Source: Codonopsis lanceolata (taxonomy: Eukaryota; Streptophyta; Magnoliopsida; Asterales; Campanulaceae). Taken from it: 64,000 nt of DNA. The notes under the pieces are model-generated. The model had not been told where the DNA came from, searched no databases, and was given only the letters and a program-made list of their open reading frames with translations. Each line of letters begins with the position of its first letter. The first letter of the stretch is position 1. The DNA is taken from assembly GCA_013146195.2 (NCBI GenBank), contig CM028382.1:54528430-54592429 (forward strand). The letters are read 5' to 3'. The position numbers were made by a program, and so were the translations under genes. Positions 29,900-40,258 of this stretch are shown here, in pieces.

Positions 29900-32200
29900 T
29901 AATTTGAGCATGCAAGTAAATAAAAAGAATGGTGCATGATCAGTATCAATTTTTGGTGGGCAATGCAATGTGGCTTGGAAACAAATGCAGTAATTAAAAA
30001 TATTTCTTTATGCGGGCAGTGCAAAGTGCTCGGGTTAGTCGTGCGGGCAAGGTTGGCTTGTGGGTGACGCGGGTGTGGGCAGTGCGTGTTTCACGGGCAA
30101 TACATGGTGCCCTCATGAAGGCGGGCCCTTCTATTTGATATTTGTGGTCTAGGCCATAGAGAGGAGTGCAATAAACCGGCCACCTTTAATTTCCTTTATC
30201 TTTTTACAATATTTTAATAATGAAATCTCTCTCCATTATGGGGCCTGTTCAAAGCATTGCCAATTTCCTTGGTGAAAGAACTTGTTGATTCAGACTCATG
30301 CGGGCGGCCTCTATTGCCCGCTATTATAAACTGTTTCAGTGTGGGTTTCTCCTTGGACTTATGTGGGCAGTGTATAGCCGGCGGCCTTCCTTAACGGACG
30401 GTACGTGTTTTCCTTGGGGAACAACACAGACGCGGGCTGGTCATACACGAATTGGCAGATTACTCGCGGGCGGCCATAGCCCGCTACTAAGTTTCCTTTT
30501 CCCCCAAGCCGATGTACGTAGGCTATTTTTGTTTGGTACACATGCGGGCGGCGATAGCTGAATAGCATCGAGTTCAAACGGGCCGCCTAAGGAGTGCGGT
30601 TAATGTAAGTAGAACGAAAACTTATTGAATTGGCCACGAGGTTAGGGCGGGTTGCTTGCGATGTTGAATGTGATTTTGGGCAATGTTCTGCGCAAACAAA
30701 GAAGAGAGCTACGCAGGGCAACGCAGGCAGTTATCCGGGCGGTGAACATTTAAGGAGCCGTGTAGCAAGTGCGGGCAGTTTGAGAGAACTTATGAACGGG
30801 CACCGAGACCATGCGGGGAACTGTTAGCGATGCGGGTAGTGCGAGTCGCCCTCGCTCAATGGAAGTATCCTTCTGGCAGTGTCTATCCTTGTACAGTGGG
30901 CGGATATCCAATTGTAACGAGAACTTCCTTCATGCGAGTCATCTCAGATGCCTTGGTCAGTTAAGTGTGCGGGCAAAAGCCGACTTGTGGGCAATGCGTG
31001 TTTCACGGGCAAATCAAATGGGACCTTAAACATTTATTGGGATTTAACTGTAGGATCAGAAGCAGACAAATCCTAAGTCGAATTTACCTTACTACTCCTA
31101 AAAGGAGTCCTGACTCCTTAGTCAATTTTCACGAAAACAAACACTGAAAGGTCAACAGTGTCATTTTCACCACGCTTTCACTAATTAAGAAACAACCCTA
31201 CCGTGGCCTACTTTTCTGACTTGTTACTCTTACTTTTACCCAACGGGCAAACTTCGGTCCCTTTTCAGTTTACCCCAACCCCAAACCAAAACCAGTTTTT
31301 GCTGCCTGCCTTTACTTACCCATGATAAGTTAATAACACAAAACCAGTTTTTGCGGGCACTGTATGTTTGCGGGCAATTCAATATGGCTTTGATTTCATA
31401 GAAAATGAGTAATCACCCAAATAATAAAATATTGTAAAGTGTGATTCCATAATAAAAGAAAAATTGCACATTCATTTAGCAAACAGACTGGATATTATGA
31501 ACGCATTTCGAAGTTTGAATGGTCTCCATGAACTTGCGCCCAAGGAGTTATATACTAAAAAAAATATTCAAACAGGTGGTACGCCCTAAAAGTTTGTAGC
31601 CCAAGGAGTTTACAAGCGATACAGGTCGCCTGTGTGAGTTTTCGACTTGAGCCGACCTGCAGTGTGGGCGACAATCTATAGCCAAGCTATCCCGGGTGGG
31701 CAATATCTTTTGATTCAGCGGGCATAGCAATTGTTTAGTCATAGCTAAGGACTCCCTTCATGTGGGCAGATTTAGATGTCGCGGGTGCCAATTCCTTCGC
31801 ATGGCGGGCAGCGTTTAAAAGACTTCGCTTTATCGTAACGAGCTTAAAACTCACACCGCGATGCACCACAGGCTGCATCCTTGACGTGAAACATAACAAA
31901 TACCGGGCTATATAATTCGAGATCTAAATGCGGGTTGGCGGGTTGGCATAGTACGACGAGGGTGCTGGCTATATCATGGGCCATAATGGTTGGCAGCCAT
32001 ATTTTAAACGACCAAGGAAATGAATCGTGCAGGCAAACAGACAATATACGCACTGGCAGTGAGATTATTCATGGGCGGCCTTCATTTGTGTGCATTTCTC
32101 TTCCCTCATCTTTTAGTGCTGGCAATGCCTGGTTCGGCCAATGCATAAGGGCAATTCAAGTTTGGGGCAGGGCGCTGTGACCGCTAAACAAAGTTAAGAA
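29900..32200. other. flank rich in CGGGC motifs, no gene seen (left arm)
   Basis: About 2.3 kb of otherwise AT-leaning DNA with a TGCGGGCAGT/GCGGGCAA-like word every 50-100 bp. No frame longer than about 90 codons has recognisable content. Mirrored at 51060-53300 as GCCCGC words. Probably decayed 3'-region sequence of a Tat-like element. Confidence 0.4.
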
Positions 32201-32827
32201 CTAAGCGGTAATGCAATGTGGCGTTAATACCTCACCCGTCAATATTTCTTACACTTTCTGTAAAGGTTCAGTTGTTGATATACTCCATGCTGAAGTATGC
32301 CATGGAGATCTTCTCAATAAAAGCAAATAAGTAGGATAGACTTGAACCTAGGCTATATGTGAGATTTGGAAAATGTCTAGGTATGGGTACTTGTCGTTTA
32401 AATGTGCAGAGAGAGAAAATGTGGAGTGGTGAGAGGGAGTGGTTTGTATAGTGGAAAGTTGGTTTGACTACCACAATCCTGTCAGCCATTGGTCTCATTA
32501 AAACACACAAGGGGGAGTAAAAGAGGCAATTAAGATCACCGAGGTCATTGAAGAAATTTATGATGTAACTATACGGGCAACTAGTCATCAACATCACACT
32601 ACTACTTCCTACGGTAAGGAGTAAATTTAGCAGAAACTACATGTGAAATAAAATAAACAGAAAAGCCACGATTTTAGTCTCGTAAAAACTCCTTGACTAG
32701 AACCATGAATAGATAGATACATGATCCTTCTGGCAAGCATTAATGCAAAGTCCTGGCATAAGATCATGACCAAGAATTACTATAAATTTATTAGTACGTA
32801 TATTCACTAAAGAAAAGAAATTCTTAC

Positions 32828-33638
32828 ACTATCGACCCCAATTACATCAACAGATCCACTTTTTGCAAGTGTATCAACCATGCTCAGCAAATTTTCAAAG
32901 ACAACTGCGTGAAATAAGGAGATCTTACGTATTTACCCCTAAGAGCATCCACAGTGGTTCCCTTTATTAACACCCTAAAAGCCTTTTTAGGTTTTTTTAC
33001 CACACTTAAGCTCACAGTGGACACCCTATCAATCACTCTATCCCTAAAAAAAGCTAATTCTCCCCCAATTTATTGGGTGAGTTTTAGCCGACCTCCATTC
33101 ATCTCTTTCTTCTCTCTCCCCCACATATCTCCTTCTCCATTGGTTTTCTTCCTAGTTTGATGATGGTATGCTTTCCCATTTTTCCATTTTCTTTTTCAAT
33201 TAATTTAGTGTATTTTTTGCAATATCATTTCCATTTTTTATTATTTATAACTTAAAATTATGGGTATATTGATAATATTAAAAAGTGTGACAAAACTTTA
33301 TTTAAATAAAAATAATTGATATAATCAAAACATATAATATAATTTTCATAAAATATAAAATTTAAATGTATAAATATTTTATTTCAATTGCGGTAAGAAA
33401 ATAAAAAAATAAAATAAAAAATATATATTGGTAGTTAGGTTTATTAGTTAAGATGTCACCAATTCAAAAGGTTATATAGAGGGTGCTCATTGGAGTTGAA
33501 ACTTTTTTAAAGAGCCTCTAAAAAGGTTTAGGGGGTTATATAAATGGTGTTTTAGGGTGCAACCATTGTGGATGCTCTAATGACTCTACAAGCGTAGGGT
33601 CCAGGGCATTCTCTACGTCAAGATAAGCGCAATAACCT
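32828..33638 (-). pseudogene. recA exon fragment, damaged, split by MITE (left arm)
   Basis: The minus-strand mirror of 49600-50412. GYCAYLDVENALDPTLVES is preserved in 33638-33578, and SMVDTLAKSGSVDVIGVDS near 32890-32828, but the stretch between them (SQPDCAEN in the right arm) is scrambled by indels around 32900, so the frame is lost. The MITE 32943-33577 lies in the exon. Confidence 0.75.
32943..33577. mobile_element. Tourist-like MITE, 635 bp (left arm)
   Basis: Ends GAGCATCCACAGTGG and CCATTGTGGATGCTC are inverted with one mismatch, flanked by TAA on both sides. The AT-rich interior has no coding capacity. It has exactly the same length as its mirror at 49661-50295, so the arms split after this insertion. 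Confidence 0.88.
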
Positions 33639-34066
33639 CTATTAAAGGAACTCATTTCTCCCTGTTGGATGAGTAGTAAATCCACTGATACCATATTAAA
33701 TAACTTCCAAAGAGATGTGAATTACTGTTTAGCTTCAGTGCTGAGAGAAGTAAAGAAAAAAAAAAACCTCAAAATTTAGCTAAAGTCTTAATAGCGGGTG
33801 ATGTCATTGCCTGTCGTTTGTACTATATAATCAAGGCTGCTCTACCTTCCCTCTGTACATTCAGTGGTTTTAACCTTAATACCAACCATATTCTCCCCCT
33901 TATTTAATCGCCAACACACTTGAATACCAGTCGATCTTCGCTTTGGTAGGATTCGTATAAATATTTTGCTCTCATTCCCGCTTTCTCCTCATCTTCATTT
34001 TTCAATTTTGGCGATTTCTCCAAAGCAACTTCTCCCTCTCGCAACTCTAAGTATTCTCTTGTTGGT

Positions 34067-34571
34067 GTGCATTGCAACCAAAACATTTTAACTCTTCAGC
34101 AGATTAATACTTCGGGTGTACATCGGCTCTATTCTAAAGATCTTCATCTTTTTTCTACTTCATCGTATCGACATTTCTTCAAAGTTTACTCTTCTTTAGC
34201 GAGTAAAGCGCCGGCTGGGTTGAACCCTCTTGTGAAAATCACGTCCTACCCTACTCTTGAAAAGTCGCAAGTTGTTGTTTCGGTGAGTTGCTCGCAACCC
34301 TTGATAGGTTGCCCCTCTATTTGCTCAAGGTACATTTGTATTGCCTTTCTAGTACTTGCACCTCTCCGTATGGCCAGGACCAAAACTACCTATAGGGGTA
34401 TTAGGTTTGCCCTCACCTATTTAGATAAATACGTTGTTTGTGATGACGACCCAGAAGGGTGGCGAACTTTTCGGGAGGGTGAGATTCAAAGGTTTATGAT
34501 AGCGAGGGGGTTGGACCCTAGATTCATTGATGTAGAAGATGATGAGGCAAAAACACAGCTTGGGCTGTCCT
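34067..34571 (+). pseudogene. unidentified gene 5' part cut by LTR (left arm)
   Basis: Mirror of 49229-48665. The preserved part contains MARTKTTYRGIRFALTYLDK and ends in DDEAKTQLGLS, where the LTR begins. See the right-arm copy for description. Confidence 0.5.
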
Positions 34572-35334
34572 TGAGATGAGTAGGATATCTGGGCTTGTAA
34601 TCGTCCTCCTTGAGCCTGTTAAGATCACAAGAACACCTGAGTGGAAGTGCAAGGCAAGGCCTCGCGAAACCCCTCCGGCGTGAGAGTAAGTATCGAGTGA
34701 TTGTCAAAAGATGAATTGACAGAGTAACGAGGCTCAAGAAAGTGTGTGTGTACCTTGTTGATGATTATGGAGAGGTATTTATAGGCCCTCAAGGTGATTG
34801 AATCCGTCTAGGATTCAGTTTCCATAACTGCCGAGATAATCAAGGAGGGAATCCCTTGATTTTAGGCGAAATAGGCGGTTGACCGCGTAGAGATAGGAGT
34901 AGATTAGGCAAGTACTCCGCCTAATCATGGAAACCTTTCACTTGCCTTGGAAAGCAAGCTACCGGCGTCTCATGCTTAATGTGTGCTCGCACGAGCAAGA
35001 CTCTGCCCGGCTATTCTGTTTGTATTGATCCCTGAACTTATTGTAGGTCTGAAGATCGGTCCCTGGTCGGGCAGGCAAGGCCGGTGCTCGACCAGGTTTT
35101 GGGACAAAGTAAGGCTGATTCCCTTGCTAAGCATGTATGGTTCCCGGTCATGGCCCCTGGTCGGACAGGCAAGGACTTTGCCCGCCCAGGTTTGAATAGG
35201 GATTATGTTGCTCTCTACTCGCTGGTTCTGTCATTTTGCTCGGCAGGCGGTGGGCCGGGAGGCATTGCGCTCGTGATTGGCACGTGATGCTAACTCGTGC
35301 CACCTTTCGTGACCGGGTTTGGGCGGGTATATCG
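34572..35334 (-). mobile_element. Tat LTR, 763 bp (left arm)
   Basis: Mirror of 47901-48664. On the minus strand it starts with a changed TGATAT (CGATAT at 35334) and ends ..CATCTCA at 34572. It contains CTATAAATACC near 34780 and the CTCACGCCGGAGGGG leader motif near 34680. Confidence 0.85.
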
Positions 35335-36160
35335 ATGGCCCCTAGCTGCATGCGCGAGCAGCATTCATGCTCGGAGCGGGGAGCGTTCAAATTTGATATT
35401 CGCACGGGCCTCAACACTTGTGAGTTTTCAAGTAGACAAGGGATTCATCGGGGAAAACCTGAAGCGTATCAAGGAAGATAATTGTCTAGGCGTGCCGGCG
35501 AGTGTGGAAGAGCGTGGCCGTCGAGCGAGGCGGCAGGGAGCGCAGCCGCGGGCCACGAAGCGGCGCATTTAATGCGATGTGCCCTTGGTGATGATGGGCC
35601 CCCATGCGGGCCGCCGTTCGGCCTCTTTTTCCCCCGGCCACCAAGACTCGGCCTATAAAAGGTAACCCATCCTCTTCTCTTCCTCTTTTTCGCCATTGAG
35701 TTTTTAGAGAGGATTTCTTTGAGAGCTTATATCTTCGGTGTCAGTGCATTCGGGCTCGGAATTTGGTCAGCGTCCTCCACCGTTCATTCGCTCCCAGTGC
35801 TTGCAACCTCTGTGTTGGTTCGATTCCAGTTGTCCCTCGTATTACAGAGAATCACCTTCATCTCTCAAAACAGTAAGTTCCTTCCCCCCTTTTTCTGTTA
35901 TGCTCTTTCGTTTCTTGCTTTAGATGAAGTTCTGTGGGCTCTGTATGGATTTTGCTTTCTCTCTTCATCTCTACATGATTCTATAAGGGTTTAAGAGGGT
36001 AGGATCGCCCTTAGGTAGAGATCGAGGAATAGAACCCATGGTCTTGCTCGCTAGGCGGGCGTGGCCTCTTTGGGTTGACCTAGACTTAGGGTTTCTTTCA
36101 TTTTCCTTCATTAGTTACAGGCGAGAATTCTAATGGCCATCTTCCTCGATCTCTTTGTAG

Positions 36161-39145
36161 ATGTCTGACATGTCCGAGAATGACCGCGAGGCTTTCAGCT
36201 ATGGTGGGAAGAATGACTCGCTAAGCAGTGAGAAGTCTCCCTCAATTAGCATAGAGCGTGAGGAAGGAGCCAGGTCCGTGGCCGGGCCAACGGTTCAAAG
36301 ACGGGTGGTGGACCCCGTGGTCGACATAGTTGATTCCTCTAGCGAGGAAGATTCGGACGAGAGGAGTGTGGGGTGGCTTCAGCTTGGGGCGGGCCCTCGG
36401 CAAAGCGGCCTGTTGGAAATCGGCCAGGGCGAGTAGAAGTTGAGCAAATAGATTTGGCCGGAGAGGCCTCAGAGGCCGATGAGGCAGATAACCTGCCACT
36501 TGCCCGGCGTTTCAAGAAGACTGGCCGCTCTCAGGTGGAAGTGGCCCCTGAAGGAGTGGATAGCCAGGACAGAATTCCCATTGCCAGCTTCCTGACCAAG
36601 GTAGGTGGCCTTCCAGTAGTGGTTCCCGTTGAGGAAAGAATCGAGGAGGAAGAAGAAGAGGAAGAGGAGCTTTGATTGGTATGTTAGCAGGGACGAGAGC
36701 CGATATCTTGCTCATTTGGGCCACATTGGATACAACGGACAAAGTGACGCATGGCTCACATCTCTTGGGGTTGATTCGGCCTATTGCAGGCGAGTAAGAT
36801 GGATGTTCTGCCGGGTCAACCTTTCCCTTGGCGAGAGCGAGCTCCTATTTTTGCTGATTTCTTCCGCGTTGAATTGCGTCTCCCATTAGAGCCTTTTTGG
36901 TAGACTTTTTATCGAGACCAATCTTTGTCCCTTGCGATCTGATGTTAAATACCGTCCGTGCCATCACAGCTTTCACGGTGGCGAGCAGGCTATTAGGATT
37001 TGAGCCGGACATGTATTTGCTCTGAAATTATTCATCTTTGCCCCGAGCACAGGAGGGAAGATCGGAGTAAGGGCGAACTCCAATTTTTTGAGACTGCTGG
37101 CTGACATCCCCGGGAAGGTGGAATCTTGGGACAGGAAGGCCCTGTTTATTGAATCGCGGGTTGGTTGGCCGTTTATGCCACGGCACCAACGAGATTAAAA
37201 TCCCCAAACAATCCAAGCAAGATTTTAGCTCGGGGGCTGGCTGGGTGAATGCTTTGAAAAACCGCCGTAGGTGTGATAGAGGAGAACGAAAACGCGTCGG
37301 CGGCAACAATTCCTTCTTGGTTGGAAGGGCTGAGTGAGTGCGTAATCCGCGTTACTTGTGTTTGGCGGGGAGTGATCGGACGGCCGAGGTCCCGAGGTGG
37401 AGCCCCTCGATCCACGTGCCGAGAACCCTCACCTCTATTGGGATGCTGCCATGGGCGAATGTTTAAGCATGAATGCGTCGAGTGTAATTGTGGGCCGGCG
37501 GCAACTGTCGACCAGTTTATGAAGATCATGACGGTTGCCGCCGATCTTTAATATTTTCTGTTTTGCTCATATCCTTCCCGAGTTCATTCTAATCTCGTTT
37601 TGCTTTGTCTTGTTTCAGGAATGAAGAATTTGGCTGTGTTGAGGCGAAATAAAGAAAGAAGCCAGTAGGCGGTGACCTAAGGTCAACCCGGCCGGTCAGT
37701 GCCCTTGAGGTGCCATTTGCCCAGGCCAAGAGGACCCCGGACTTGGGCCGGACATAGTCCCGCCAAGAAGCTGTGGTGCCCAAGGTTGTTGTTGCCGCCC
37801 AGAAAAAGACTGGGCCTAAAGACACTTTTGTGGCCGCCGTTGATGACGTTGCCAAGCTGCCTACTGCCAACATCTCTGTGGTGCCTGCCGCCAAGGATGC
37901 TAAGGCGAAAGGCAAGAGGAGGAAGAGTTCGGCCCTCCTCCTGTTCGTGAGTTCGCCACAGGCCGAGCCCCGATCTGTTCATACTTGCCCCCACTCGGTA
38001 GGGCACGCAACTTGGAGGCAGGCTGGCTTCCAGATGCCCTCTACTACCAGCGCCGCTCGGGCTCTAGTGAAGGAGATGCAGAGATGCCCCTTAATTACGG
38101 GGGTATTGATCTTTATGCTCGCGGGAGTCCGGGAGGCCTGGTGGGCAAGGGCGTTATAGAAAGGGCCCTGCACGATGATCTTGCCCGAGATCGTGATACG
38201 GCAGGCCACGTTCTGGTTGGGAACGTGGGACTCTGCTTGAGCGAGGTAAAGTAGTTGACTGCAGTTTATCTCTCTTTTCTTTCCCTGTTTCTGATTCATT
38301 TCCTCTGTTTGCAGATTGCTTCCACATGTACCAGTCTTTACGATAGGTATAACGAGGAGAAGCGGCCTAAAGCGGAGAAATAGCAGGCTTTGGTGAAGAA
38401 AGATCGGCAGCAGGTAGCTTCGCTGGCCGAAGTGGCTGAGGCAGCTAGCGGCAGAAAGAAAATGTTCGAGCATGTCTGAAGTTAGTCACCGGAAGCGGTG
38501 ACTTAAGCGCTGCCAAGACGAGAATTGGTCGGCCCGGTGAAGAAGAACCAACTTTGAGCGGAGAGAGTCGAGGAGAGCTAGCCGCGGTCATCAAGCGAGA
38601 GGATCTCTTGCGGGCGGAGAGAAGTTCCCTTAGGATGCAAGCCGTGAAGGATGGAAAATCCGTGGAGGAGTTGGTGCGGGCGAAGGAGGCCGAGGAGTCG
38701 CGGTGGCAAATTTCAAGAAGTCGAAGGACTTCGAGAGCAGTGGGCGGCCATCCTTCCTGCCGCCCATGGCACCCACCATATCTTGAGGATGCTTGGCCAT
38801 GGCGGAGTGGGAATGAAAACAATGGCGAGAATGGGCGTGCTTGATCCTTATGATGAAGCTACTTGTCCCTTCCGCGCTAGTTCCTTATACTCGGATGAAT
38901 TGGCCACTATGGCGGATGGCGGCCGTAGGGAGAACCACAGGTTCCCCGCTTGTGGACGAAGTAAATGTCCGCTCGTTGATTCAAGCCTTGGAGTCTGGAG
39001 ACGAGGTTTTGAAAGATCTTGAGCGGTCGAGCGAGTCTCGAGGCTAAGGCGGTGAAGATGAGGCCGTAGAGGCGAACCTCCAATACCAGATGCAATATCA
39101 AAGTGGTGCCAAAGAGCTTCCCCCTCCTCCTCCTGAACAAGCTTA
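36161..39145 (+). pseudogene. antisense Transposase_28/coiled-coil gene, decayed (left arm)
   Basis: Mirror of 47056-43966. It opens with MSDMSENDREAFSYGG at 36161 but shifts frame near 36370 (inside a GC-rich block), 36670, 36790, 36900, 37020 and so on. The leader intron (GTAAGT near 35872 to ..TTTGTAG at 36160) and the third intron (GAG/GTAAAG near 38246 to TTTGCAG at 38314) are still visible. The end PPPPPEQA is near 39120-39145. Confidence 0.85.
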
Positions 39146-39979
39146 GGATCTAATTTGGCCTGCGCGCCAGTATTTTTTGGTCTCCTTTTTTGTAATTCCC
39201 AATCTGACTACAATAGAATTCACTTTTTGTTGACATATTTTTCTTACATTTGCTTCGATTTAAGCTTGTTTGTTTGCTTGATCTTGTTTTTCTTGTTTGC
39301 TTGTTCACTTTGTCACTAATTAGTACAAGCGATATGTCGAGCATAAATGTTCGAATAACTTTAACCAAGTATGATTATTAACATAAAAATAACAAGACTA
39401 ACAAAGCAATCTTATTACTTAAATTGAAATGTTACCCGAACAAACACCGGGCATGAACGCTTGGATCTGGCCAAGGCTTAGAACGGGTGAGCTTCCAGAA
39501 GATTGCCAAGCGGGCAAGGCCCAGCTCTCAGTCGGCAACCAACAACCGGGCATGGCCTTTGCTCGACGTGGGTTGTTCGAAGCGGTTGTTGGTATATCTT
39601 CCGGGTATTGAGATATACAGTTAACAAAGCTGCTCGGTCTCTGTAGGAAGCCGAGGTAGTTAACCGCTATCTCTGTAGGCATGGCCTCTATCGCCCAGGG
39701 CGAGCATCCTAGTACGTGAACCTGGGCATGGCCACATCTCACCCACAGAGGATAAGTTCACAGATACTAGGGTTGTTTAGAATTGTTGACTGGGCGTGGC
39801 CTCGTCTGCTCGCCTGGCGAGCAGAATCTAGTCAAACAAGTATTAACAATTGCAGAATGACAATTCATTGATAACTTTGAAAATCCTGAACTGATAAACA
39901 CGACAACAACTTGCCTTTTATTGATAAATGGTCGATGACCCTCAACAGGACTGAGGTCTTGCCCGTTTGTTCCCTTAAC

Positions 39980-40158
39980 TTAGGGGTAATACTTTTTGAG
40001 GTGATCTGCATGCCAAGGGTGCTTCAGGTCGTTTCCTTCAGGCGTTTGGAGCGTGTAAGTGCCTTCTCTTACGATCCCAGTAACTCGGAAAGGACCTTCC
40101 CAATTAGGAGACAGCTTCCCCCATTCTGCCCGATGACCTGTTACCTCAATCTTCCTGA
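39980..40158 (-). pseudogene. integrase C-terminus, cut by N gap (left arm)
   Basis: Minus-strand frame open from the gap: KIEVTGHRAEWGKLSPNWEG, GPFRVT, KHPWHADHLKKYYP and a stop at 39980. By eye identical to the right-arm copy at 42953-43131. Confidence 0.88.
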
Positions 40159-40258
40159 NNNNNNNNNNNNNNNNNNNNNNNNNNNNNNNNNNNNNNNNNN
40201 NNNNNNNNNNNNNNNNNNNNNNNNNNNNNNNNNNNNNNNNNNNNNNNNNNNNNNNNNN
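40159..40258. other. assembly gap, 100 Ns, at inner end of inverted repeat
   Basis: Exactly 100 Ns. On its left is the minus-oriented integrase C-terminus; on its right the plus-oriented RT of the same family. The element orientation flips across the gap. Confidence 0.99.

Larger units (their letters stand above)
29825..40158 (+). repeat. left arm of ~10.4-kb inverted repeat (mirror of 42953-53385)
   Basis: Nearly every block of this arm occurs in reverse complement at 42953-53385: the outer flank, a 635-bp MITE, a recA exon, a 763-bp LTR, an antisense gene and the integrase C-terminus. It ends exactly at the N gap. Relative to the right arm it has many 1-5 bp indels and shorter homopolymers (A8 versus about A12 near 31560; A10 versus about T13 near 33765), which break frames that are open in the right arm. 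It may be a lower-quality assembly of the same locus. Confidence 0.95.

Noticed and set aside
32268..32597. Frame of 109 codons on the minus strand next to the recA fragment as a second recA exon
   Set aside because: No RecA motif; the composition is that of a CT-rich leader.
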